A stretch of DNA of 17,292 bases from the NCBI GenBank assembly GCA_030841765.1, contig JAUUSS010000045.1, positions 1-17,292 on the forward strand, read 5' to 3'. Positions 7,495 to 13,540 of this stretch are shown here, piece after piece. The notes under the pieces were generated by a model. The model was not told the DNA's origin and did no database searches. It was given only the letters and a program-made list of their open reading frames with translations. Origin of the DNA: Collinsella aerofaciens (lineage in GTDB: Bacteria > Actinomycetota > Coriobacteriia > Coriobacteriales > Coriobacteriaceae). Within the stretch, counting starts at the first letter, position 1; every line of letters starts with the position of its first letter. The position numbers and the translations under genes were made by a program.

Positions 7495-8448
7495 TTAGCC
7501 GTGGAAGCGAGCTGTGGGTGCAAGCAGCTGTTCGCGAAAGACGCGCTCGACGGCAGCGCGGTATTCGTCGACCTTTTTGGTCTTGCGTACGATCTTGTGG
7601 ACGGTAGCGGGATCAGCGAAAGCGCACTTGGCGTAGAACCACCACTCCTTCATGCGGAAGACCGCATTGCCGCCAATCTCTTCTGCATATGCCGCAAACA
7701 GCGTGTCGTGGAAGCGCTGCAGCTCAGCAGCCGTTGCAGCTGGGCCGCCCTTGACCATGCGAGCCAGCGCGGGGTTCGCGAGCAGGCCACGCCCCAACAT
7801 CACATGGCGCGTGCCGGGATAGGCCTCCACCAGCGCGTCCATATCCTCAAGATCAAAAATGTCACCGTTATAGGCCACGGGAAACGGCGCCCGCTCCAAC
7901 GTCTTGCCGTAAAACTCCTTGCGCGGCGAGCCCGTATAGCGGTCCTTTTGTACGCGCGGATGCACGATCAGCTCTGTCAGCGGCATGCGACAGTAAAGGT
8001 CGAGTACGCGCTCATACTCGTCATCGCTCTCCAGACCCAGTCTGGTCTTGACCGACACCAGCAACGGCGATCGCTCACACACGTCACTCAAGAACACCTC
8101 GAGCTCGTCGAGATTACGCAAGAAACCCGAGCCCTTGCCCTTGGCGACAACCGTTCCCGAGGGACAACCCAAGTTGAGATTGACCTCGCGATAGCCCATG
8201 TCGGCGAGCACCCGTGCCGCCCACACAAATTCGTCCGCGTTCTTGGACATCAGCTGAGGCACTACGTTGAGCCCCTGGTTATTGGCAGGATCGATCTCCT
8301 TAAACGCCTTGCCGCCAAAGCGGTTTCCCACCCGCGGCGGCGGCAAAAACGGCGTGTAATAGCAATCGAGCGCACCGAAGCACTCCGCATGCACACGACG
8401 GAATACATGCCCGGTAATCCCCTCCATGGGGGCCAGCGAAAGGATCAT
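7495..8448 (-). CDS. dus: tRNA-dihydrouridine synthase
   Basis: This 317-residue protein is an FMN-dependent TIM-barrel enzyme of the Dus family, which reduces uridines in the tRNA D-loop to dihydrouridine with NAD(P)H. Visible motifs are LAPMEGITG (5-13) for FMN contact, VNLNLGCPSG (89-98) with catalytic Cys95, KGKGSGFL (103-110), VSVKTRLG (131-138) with the FMN Lys134, IVHPR with His163, AYNGDIFD (192-199) and the phosphate-binding GRGLLANP (219-226). Length is typical. Which U positions it modifies cannot be told. The ATG at 8446-8448 is preceded by a purine-rich GAGAAGAG. Upstream lies the repeat-rich gap; a hairpin of the GACAAAGGG family begins about 25 bases before the start and could affect its leader. 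Confidence 0.95.
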   Translation of the reverse strand: MILSLAPMEGITGHVFRRVHAECFGALDCYYTPFLPPPRVGNRFGGKAFKEIDPANNQGLNVVPQLMSKNADEFVWAARVLADMGYREVNLNLGCPSGTVVAKGKGSGFLRNLDELEVFLSDVCERSPLLVSVKTRLGLESDDEYERVLDLYCRMPLTELIVHPRVQKDRYTGSPRKEFYGKTLERAPFPVAYNGDIFDLEDMDALVEAYPGTRHVMLGRGLLANPALARMVKGGPAATAAELQRFHDTLFAAYAEEIGGNAVFRMKEWWFYAKCAFADPATVHKIVRKTKKVDEYRAAVERVFREQLLAPTARFHG

Positions 8449-8472
8449 CTACTCTTCTCTCATATCAACACA

Positions 8473-8493
8473 ACAAAGGGGCCGTCCCTTTGT
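8473..8493. repeat. Hairpin of the GACAAAGGG/CCCTTTGTC family, copy 1 (left arm degenerate)
   Basis: ACAAAGGG (8473-8480) pairs with CCCTTTGT (8486-8493) around GCCGT. The right flank continues TCACATG, as in the other copies, but the matching left flank has decayed. It lies just upstream of dus. Confidence 0.6.
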
Positions 8494-8581
8494 CACATGC
8501 ATTATGCCTTGCGCTTCAGGCGATTCACAAGGAAGAGGTAGCTACTGAACGATGACCACCCTCCAGCCGCACCCCATACAA

Positions 8582-8764
8582 CGAGGTTTAATACTTTTCC
8601 CGAGAAGTGAACGAGTGAAAACGGGCCCCCGAAGCATCGGCACTTTCGAGATGCAATTTCCTGCGGTTTTGCCAGCCAAATCCTGCGGGTTTGACGTCTA
8701 AAAATGTCGATGCTTCGGAGGTCCAAGTATGGCCGTTCACTTCTCGGAAAAGTATTAGACCTCG
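8582..8764. repeat. Large inverted-repeat element (MITE-like or structured RNA)
   Basis: The outer arms are 8582-8612 (31 bases, starting CGAGGTTTAATACTTTTC) and 8735-8764 (30 bases, its near-perfect inverted copy with one base missing and one substitution). A second nested pair, CCGAAGCATCG at 8629-8639 and CGATGCTTCGG at 8708-8718, continues the same fold. The centre holds two near-identical direct copies, CCTGCGGTTTTG (8660-8671) and CCTGCGGGTTTG (8682-8693). As RNA or single-stranded DNA it would form one long interrupted hairpin. No transposase is present. Terminal inverted repeats without coding capacity suggest a non-autonomous mobile element or a dispersed structured intergenic repeat. 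No target-site duplication is evident. Confidence 0.7.
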
Positions 8765-8779
8765 ATTTACATGCCACTC

Positions 8780-8812
8780 AATGTGACAAAGTGGCTGCTC
8801 CTTTGTCACATT
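8780..8812. repeat. Hairpin of the GACAAAGGG/CCCTTTGTC family, copy 2
   Basis: AATGTGACAAAG (8780-8791) and CTTTGTCACATT (8801-8812) are perfect 12-base inverted copies around a nine-base loop. It lies between the large inverted repeat and the terminator of the MFS operon. Confidence 0.75.
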
Positions 8813-8817
8813 CGATG

Positions 8818-8846
8818 AAAAAGGGCACCGATGTTAGTCGATGCCC
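8818..8846 (-). terminator. Intrinsic terminator of the deiminase-carbamoyltransferase-MFS operon
   Basis: On the minus strand GGGCATCGA (complement of 8838-8846) pairs with TCGGTGCCC (complement of 8823-8831), including one U-G wobble, around a six-base loop. A TTTTT run (complement of 8818-8822) follows at once. It begins about 50 bases after the MFS stop at 8897, the classic form and place for rho-independent termination. Confidence 0.85.
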
Positions 8847-8896
8847 CAAAGCGGCTGCAGGTTAAGCCCTACAGCGTATGTCTAAGACGAATCGAA

Positions 8897-10162
8897 CTAT
8901 TCGTCCCAGGAGAGGTTCTTACCAGTCTTTTTTGCCAGCAGCAAGAACAGGCCGATAATAACGTTGCATGCGATGCAGAAGATGAAGACGCCCTGGAAGG
9001 AGCCGACAAGCTCATAGACCTTCATCATAACGGGCATGCCAAAGGCGCCGACGATATAGCCCACGGAGCAGATCAGCGCGAAGATGCGACCGAAATCGCG
9101 GGAGCCAAAGACATCCATAACCAAAACGGTCAGGGCAGTGCCAGCGATGACGTACATTACGTCGTTCACGCCTGCTGCGAGGATGCTGAGCGTCGAGTTG
9201 CCGCTGCTCATCATGAGCATGACAAAGGAGAGGATGGAGACAGCGAGCCAGCCCAGAATGGCCTTCGTGCTGCCGAACCTATCGCAAGTGGTGCCGACGA
9301 TCGGATTGAGGAACAGATCGAAGAGCGATGCAGCGGATACCATGAAGCCGCCCACCATGGGGCTAAAACCAACCTCGGAAGCATACGTCGGGAAGAGCTG
9401 GTTCATGCAGCAAGTGAGCTGAACGAGACAGAGGAAGCCGATGCAGAAGAAGAAGGCAGGCGACTTAATGGCGCGCGCATAGCTAACGCCACGCGTGCTA
9501 TCCTCGGTCGTCTCCTCGGTCTCGGTGACCGTCTCGCCCTCGACGTAGCCATAGGGCAGCATGCCCTTGTCCTGAGGCTTATAGCGAATAATCAGGACGG
9601 AAGCGGGGAGAATGAGCACGGCGGAGACGCCAGCGAGCACCAGATAGCCAGTCCTCCAGCCAGCGGCCTCGATGACAGAGGTGATGACGGGGCTCATGAT
9701 GAGCATGTAAATCGAGTTCACTGCCCAAGCGAGACCGATTGCCAGGCCACCAGATTTTTTGAACCACTGGTCAATAACGTCGGACATGGCGACGCCGGTG
9801 GTGAAGGCGAAGCAAACGCCAATCAGGGCGCCAGCGGCGATGAACATCCAGACTTCGGTGTAGAAGGCCATGCCTGCGCCGGCAGCAAGCAAAATAAGCT
9901 CGACAACGGGGAGCCAAACCTTGCCAACGACCTTGGGAATGAGTTTTCCGACAAACGGAAGAGCTGCCGCAAGACCAATGAGCGTTGCGGTGAAGTAATA
10001 CGAGAAGATGGAATAGTCAAACCCGAACTCCTCGCACACGGGTGCGACGAAGGAGCCCGCGATGACGCTATAGGATCCGGTCGTGCCGGCAGACATAAGG
10101 CCGAGCGCGATTACGAGAACCCATGCGTAAACCTTGCTGCTCTTTAACTTTGCATTTTCCAT
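8897..10162 (-). CDS. MFS transporter (OFA-like), last gene of the deiminase operon
   Basis: This 421-residue polytopic membrane protein has about 12 predicted transmembrane helices and the two-halves layout of the major facilitator superfamily. It starts with a cytosolic segment, then AWVLVIALGLMSAGTTGSYS. The central charged loop (around GETVTETEETTED) splits the halves, and GSRDFGRIFALICSVGYIVG lies in the C-half. The style is closest to oxalate/formate-antiporter-like (OFA) carriers, which mostly move carboxylates. I chose the ATG at 10160-10162: AGGAG (complement of 10171-10175) lies eight bases upstream and overlaps the carbamoyltransferase stop codon, so translation is coupled. It likely imports the operon's substrate or exchanges it for product (inference). 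The carrier at 13541-14821 is a close paralogue. Confidence 0.9.
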   Translation of the reverse strand: MENAKLKSSKVYAWVLVIALGLMSAGTTGSYSVIAGSFVAPVCEEFGFDYSIFSYYFTATLIGLAAALPFVGKLIPKVVGKVWLPVVELILLAAGAGMAFYTEVWMFIAAGALIGVCFAFTTGVAMSDVIDQWFKKSGGLAIGLAWAVNSIYMLIMSPVITSVIEAAGWRTGYLVLAGVSAVLILPASVLIIRYKPQDKGMLPYGYVEGETVTETEETTEDSTRGVSYARAIKSPAFFFCIGFLCLVQLTCCMNQLFPTYASEVGFSPMVGGFMVSAASLFDLFLNPIVGTTCDRFGSTKAILGWLAVSILSFVMLMMSSGNSTLSILAAGVNDVMYVIAGTALTVLVMDVFGSRDFGRIFALICSVGYIVGAFGMPVMMKVYELVGSFQGVFIFCIACNVIIGLFLLLAKKTGKNLSWDE

Positions 10163-10173
10163 TGATACAGCTC

Positions 10174-11238
10174 CTAGAGACCCAGAAGGGCACACATAAC
10201 GGCCTTGATGGTGTGCTGACGGTTCTCTGCCTCACGGAAGATGACCGAAGCGTTGGCCTCAAAGCACTCGTCGGCAATCTCAAAGCCCTCGGTGATGATT
10301 TCGCGATGGAGGTCGTTCTTGCACTGGTCGAGGAGCATTTTGCCGACACGGTGATCTGCGTTATGGACAGAGGGAAGCTCATGCATGCAGAAGATGTCGG
10401 GATTGTTGGTGCGCTTGCACAGCTCGCTGGTGACGCGATAGGGGTACAAAGACTCGGCATCGCCCAGCCAGGAGTTGTAGTCGTCGGGATCCAGAACCTC
10501 TTCGCCGCACTCGGGGTTGATGTAGCGCCACTCCTCGGTAACGATAACGTCAACGCCATCCAGGGCATCGAGGTCAGAGGTGATGGTAAAGGTCCTATTG
10601 GGAGCGTACTTGGCGTAGCAGGCCTCCACCTCTTCGATCATTTCCTTGCACATCTGATGACGGAGGTCGTCGGGGCCGATGGCGAGGAAGTCCATGTCGA
10701 GCATAGCGCACAGACGGCCATACCACACCGGGGCGCCGGCGCAGTTGCCAACGAAAGCCATCTTCTTGCCGCGGCTCGTACGCAAACCGCCCCATTGCTC
10801 TTCCATCGTAAGAGCGTCAGCGAGCATCTGAGTCGGGTGATCGCCGAGAGTAAGGGCATTGATGACCGGGATGTCAACCAGGTCGGCGACGTCATAGAGG
10901 AACTGCTCGTCCTTCTGTGCGCGATAGACGATGAGATCATACATGCCGTTAAAGACGCGCATGGCGTCCTTGACGGTCTCGCAGTCACCCATGTGGGAGT
11001 TGGTCAGATAAGTGAAGCCCATGCCCAAATCGTTGCAGGAGGTCTCGAATGCGCAACGAGTACGGGTCGAGCCCCACTCAAAGTTGGCGAGGACGTTTTT
11101 GCCGGGGAAGTAGCGCTGGTCGACACCAGACTTCTTCTGAGCCTTAAGGTTCCAGGCAAGATCGATGAGATAGCGGAAATCCTCGGAGGAGAGATCATGG
11201 ATGTTGATGTAGTCGCGACCGCGGAGGCTGTTGTTCAT
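10174..11238 (-). CDS. Carbamoyltransferase of the ornithine/aspartate transcarbamylase superfamily, atypical second-substrate site
   Basis: This 354-residue protein aligns with ornithine/putrescine carbamoyltransferases. The carbamoyl-phosphate site is kept: STRTR at 57-61, HPTQ at 134-137 and the C-terminal FREAENRQHTIKAVM. The amine-substrate site is not. FEKxSTRTR is FEWGSTRTR (53-61); the Asn-rich loop after VG(D/N) is replaced by NCAGAPVWYG (165-174); the SMG loop of ornithine enzymes is EEWRYINPECGEE (235-247); and HCLP is HELP (286-289). It should transfer the carbamoyl group between phosphate and an amine, but probably not ornithine. Together with the deiminase upstream it may phosphorolyse a carbamoylated product. 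The start at 11236-11238 has AAAGGAAA upstream; an in-frame ATG 20 codons earlier lacks family support. The MFS gene follows after 11 bases. Confidence 0.88.
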   Translation of the reverse strand: MNNSLRGRDYINIHDLSSEDFRYLIDLAWNLKAQKKSGVDQRYFPGKNVLANFEWGSTRTRCAFETSCNDLGMGFTYLTNSHMGDCETVKDAMRVFNGMYDLIVYRAQKDEQFLYDVADLVDIPVINALTLGDHPTQMLADALTMEEQWGGLRTSRGKKMAFVGNCAGAPVWYGRLCAMLDMDFLAIGPDDLRHQMCKEMIEEVEACYAKYAPNRTFTITSDLDALDGVDVIVTEEWRYINPECGEEVLDPDDYNSWLGDAESLYPYRVTSELCKRTNNPDIFCMHELPSVHNADHRVGKMLLDQCKNDLHREIITEGFEIADECFEANASVIFREAENRQHTIKAVMCALLGL

Positions 11239-11282
11239 GCCTATTTCCTTTCGAATTATTATCAAAATTATTGTTGAATGTG

Positions 11283-11314
11283 TCCCCGAGGAAAACACGG
11301 ATATCCCTCGGGGA
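11283..11314. other. Intra-operon hairpin between deiminase and carbamoyltransferase genes
   Basis: TCCCCGAGG (11283-11291) and CCTCGGGGA (11306-11314) form a perfect 9-bp GC-rich stem with a 14-base loop in the 123-base gap. On the minus strand it is followed by an A/T-rich stretch but no U-run, so it is more likely an attenuator, mRNA-processing site or 3'-end stabiliser than a full terminator (inference). Confidence 0.5.
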
Positions 11315-11361
11315 GCGGTACATGTGGCGCCTAAGCCAAAGAGCGCAGGCTCTAAGGCTCA

Positions 11362-12600
11362 CTAACGACTGGCCGCCACGTCCTTAGTCCAGCAGTGCAC
11401 GCCGCCGCCGGACAGGTTAAGCGCGAGGGAATCAATCATGATGACCTTGCGATCGGGGAAGCAGCTCTCAAGAACTGCCTTGGCCTGCTCATCCTTCTCT
11501 TTCACGACCTCGCTCATGCCCTCGTGGTAATAACGCTGGCCAAGAACGACGCCGTTGCAAATCAGGAAGTTGCAGTAGCTCGCTGCGGCGTAGAAGTGGA
11601 CGGGGCCCTCGGGCCAGGGGGTGCCATCCATAAACTTGCCGCCCATTTCGTCGATGAAGCCCTTATAGAGCTCGTAATCTTCATCGCCAGGGGCGATAAC
11701 GACTTCAATAGGCTCGGCGGTGGGCATACGAACGATCTCGAAGGGCTTGCCCTCCCAGTCCGTTTCGTTGCTCAGGATCTCGTAGGCTGCCTCAATGCGG
11801 CGACGAGACTCTGCTCCAGCCTTGCTCGAGGCTGCCTCTTCATCGGACACCTCGGCAAGAAGAATCTTGTTCGGAGTGATAAAGCGACACATCTCATCAA
11901 TGTGAGCTGCAAAGCTCATGCCAAAGACGGGAGTTCCGTCTTCCTTCTCGTCGAGGATGCCCAGTCGATAGTCGTCGTCCTCGAGCATAGGCTGCGGAAG
12001 CCAGATAACCTTGTTGAGGTTGTAGATGCGCTTATACTCGGCCTCTATTTCCTCTTTCGTGAACTCGGGATTACGCTTGCGGCATTCCGTGTCCTCGATG
12101 GCGATCAGAGTGCCGTGACCGTCAAACTCGCGGTCGCCGCCCTCCGAAACCATTTCGGAATTGACGATATCGAAGCAACCGAGCGCAACCGCCATGTGAA
12201 CGGCTGCCTTACGTGCGGACTGGCACTCCGGGGAGTTCTTGTCCCACACGCCGTAATAGGTCCAAGCGGGGTTGACCATATAAGAATGGCCCTTGTCGTC
12301 GACCATGATGCTGGGACCGTTGTCGCGGACATAGAAGTTGGAGTCTTCGAACTGCGTGATCTCGATGCGATCGAGATCAACCCCCTCCTCCTTCAGGCGC
12401 GAGCAAGCCTCCTCATAGGAGCCGGGGGTGCCGCAATTGAGGTTGACCGTAACGTCGCCATACTCGAGCAGAGCCTTGATCACGTCAACGCAGGGCTGGC
12501 GGTTATCGTAGCCCTCTGCACGGATGTAATCGGGAAGCCATGTCACATAGACGTTGGAGCGCTTCTCGAACTCGCCCGGCATACGATAGTTCTCGTACAT
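11362..12600 (-). CDS. Agmatine deiminase family protein (guanidino-group deiminase)
   Basis: This 412-residue protein belongs to the agmatine deiminase/bacterial peptidylarginine deiminase family (PAD_porph) of the guanidine-modifying superfamily. The active-site blocks are in order: VRDNGP (91-96) with Asp93, SEGGDREFDGHGT (152-164), AAHIDEMCRF (231-240) with His233/Asp235, and LSGGGVHCWT (396-405) with nucleophile Cys403. Classic agmatine deiminases convert agmatine to N-carbamoylputrescine and ammonia. This one is ~40 residues longer than usual (insert around 168-215), reads HIDE where agmatine enzymes usually have HVDN, and has no GNIHC before the Cys. The substrate may therefore be agmatine or another guanidino compound. 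I chose the ATG at 12598-12600 because GGAAGGA lies upstream and MYENYRMPGEFE is the family N-terminus. It is first in the operon, divergent from TetR. Confidence 0.9.
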   Translation of the reverse strand: MYENYRMPGEFEKRSNVYVTWLPDYIRAEGYDNRQPCVDVIKALLEYGDVTVNLNCGTPGSYEEACSRLKEEGVDLDRIEITQFEDSNFYVRDNGPSIMVDDKGHSYMVNPAWTYYGVWDKNSPECQSARKAAVHMAVALGCFDIVNSEMVSEGGDREFDGHGTLIAIEDTECRKRNPEFTKEEIEAEYKRIYNLNKVIWLPQPMLEDDDYRLGILDEKEDGTPVFGMSFAAHIDEMCRFITPNKILLAEVSDEEAASSKAGAESRRRIEAAYEILSNETDWEGKPFEIVRMPTAEPIEVVIAPGDEDYELYKGFIDEMGGKFMDGTPWPEGPVHFYAAASYCNFLICNGVVLGQRYYHEGMSEVVKEKDEQAKAVLESCFPDRKVIMIDSLALNLSGGGVHCWTKDVAASR

Positions 12601-12675
12601 GGTTGGTCCTTCCGTCGGGTTTCCCGCGATGCTGTCCGGCCGCGACAATAGCGGGGTTTCACCTGCTATAGTACT

Positions 12676-12681
12676 ACTATA
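12676..12681 (-). promoter_or_regulatory. Putative -10 box of the deiminase operon, next to TetR operator
   Basis: On the minus strand TATAGT lies one base beyond the CTACCG palindrome and about 75 bases before the deiminase ATG. No clear -35 box was found, so the exact promoter is unresolved. The adjoining palindrome would sit in the -10/-35 spacer, the usual place for a repressor. Confidence 0.4.
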
Positions 12682-12682
12682 C

Positions 12683-12696
12683 CTACCGTTCGGTAG
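12683..12696. promoter_or_regulatory. TetR operator candidate O1 (CTACCG-TT-CGGTAG)
   Basis: A perfect 6-bp inverted repeat with a two-base centre lies in the 224-base gap between the deiminase operon and the divergent TetR gene. Related boxes occur at 12732-12745, 14859-14872 and 14926-14939, which supports it as the binding site of the local TetR protein. Confidence 0.7.
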
Positions 12697-12731
12697 ATAA
12701 TTTTGAATAATTGCCGCTCGCCTACTGATAC

Positions 12732-12745
12732 ATACCGTTCGCCGT
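12732..12745. promoter_or_regulatory. TetR operator candidate O2 (half-conserved box)
   Basis: ATACCGTTCGCCGT matches the left half of O1 over nine bases (TACCGTTCG), but the right half is degenerate. It lies 80 bases before the TetR start, beside a TATATA stretch that could be the TetR promoter, so it may serve autoregulation. Confidence 0.45.
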
Positions 12746-12824
12746 ATATAGTGGTCATGTTTGGACACGAATTGATGTTCCGTTGCCATCCTTAATAATG
12801 TTGGTAGTGCGGAAGTGATTTGCA

Positions 12825-13403
12825 ATGGAGAAATGCAGCGTGAGCACAAGAAAAAAAATATTGGACGCAATGTACGATCTTGTGGCAGAAGTCGGTTATG
12901 ACAAAGCGTCTATCGGAAAGATTTGCGACTTTGTCGGTATATCCAAGCCGTCGGTGTACTACTACTTTCCCTCAAAAGAGGAGATTTTCACTACGCTCTT
13001 GGACAGCATGTTTCCGACCATTGACTATCAGCGCGACTACTCGCTAATAGTCGATAGGGACGGGTTCAAGGCCGCGCTTATCGAGCTCGGCAATTCAGTT
13101 ATAGGTGGCTATCGAAGCGATGAAAAGCGCCGGCGCGTGCTGGCCGAGGTTAGCGTTCAAGCAAATCGAATTCCTGCAGTTCAGGAACGTCAAGCGACGG
13201 CGACCAAACGAACCATGGATGCGCTTAAAGACATCCTTCTTCATGGTGTAGAGATTGGCGCGTTTTCCGATAGCGCCGACGTAATGCTCTACGTACAAAT
13301 TCTTTATACCGTTCTGGAGGGAGCAAGCAATACGGTCGCTCAAGGTGAGGATATTGATGAGAAAGCGGTTTGGGCGGGAATAGTCGAGCTTATGTTCAAA
13401 TAG
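12825..13403 (+). CDS. TetR/AcrR-family transcriptional regulator
   Basis: This 192-residue protein has the TetR N-terminal helix-turn-helix: RKKILDAMYDLVAEVGY (9-25), then ASIGKICDFVGISKPSVYYYFPSKEEIF (28-55), the family's most conserved stretch. The rest is an all-helical ligand-binding and dimerisation domain I cannot assign to a ligand. The ATG at 12825 has GGAAG upstream; an in-frame GTG at 12840 with GGAG nine bases before is an equally good start. It is divergent from the deiminase operon and convergent with the second MFS gene. Repeated palindromic boxes at both promoters point to it as their repressor, released by a pathway metabolite (inference). The gene is more A/T-rich than its housekeeping neighbours. 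Confidence 0.93.
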   Translation: MEKCSVSTRKKILDAMYDLVAEVGYDKASIGKICDFVGISKPSVYYYFPSKEEIFTTLLDSMFPTIDYQRDYSLIVDRDGFKAALIELGNSVIGGYRSDEKRRRVLAEVSVQANRIPAVQERQATATKRTMDALKDILLHGVEIGAFSDSADVMLYVQILYTVLEGASNTVAQGEDIDEKAVWAGIVELMFK

Positions 13404-13464
13404 ACCAACCAAGCTGAAGCGCATGTTGGCGCCCATGGTGCCTGCGGGCAACCTTTAAAACGAA

Positions 13465-13506
13465 AACAGGGGTCGACTCCAATCTGGCTTGGAGTCGACC
13501 CCTGTT
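13465..13506. terminator. 18-bp hairpin terminator between TetR and the second MFS gene
   Basis: Arms 13465-13482 and 13489-13506 are perfect reverse complements (AACAGGGGTCGACTCCAA) around a six-base loop. On the minus strand the stem is followed by TTTTCGTTTT, so it is a good intrinsic terminator for the MFS gene ending at 13541; it probably also stops TetR transcription from the other side. Confidence 0.85.
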
Positions 13507-13540
13507 GCGTGGCAATCTATGCCGGTGCAATCGGCGCTTA

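Larger units (their letters stand above)
8449..8896. other. Gene-free, repeat-rich intergenic region
   Basis: This 448-base gap lies between the start of dus (8448) and the stop of the first MFS gene (8897). It holds, left to right, a short hairpin (8473-8493), a ~183-bp inverted-repeat element (8582-8764), a second hairpin of the same family (8780-8812) and an intrinsic terminator (8818-8846). Two minus-strand open frames of 73 and 91 codons cross the inverted repeat but resemble no protein family, so I do not call them genes. Confidence 0.8.

Noticed and set aside
8502..8809. Two minus-strand open frames (73 and 91 codons) in the repeat-rich gap
   Set aside because: They run through the inverted-repeat element, have no family resemblance and no convincing ribosome site. 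The hydrophobic Lys-rich end of the longer one might be a gene remnant, but that is too weak to call.
10163..10195. Upstream in-frame start for the first MFS gene (11 extra residues)
   Set aside because: It lies inside the carbamoyltransferase gene; the inner ATG has AGGAG at the right distance and matches the paralogue's N-terminus.
8831..12651. Long plus-strand open frames opposite the MFS, carbamoyltransferase and deiminase genes
   Set aside because: Low-complexity Asp/His/Glu-rich translations with no family match, complementary to conserved genes.
12601..12870. Longer deiminase start (90 extra residues)
   Set aside because: The extension crosses the TetR operator and promoter region and the start of TetR; GGAAGGA precedes the ATG at 12600 and the family N-terminus begins there.
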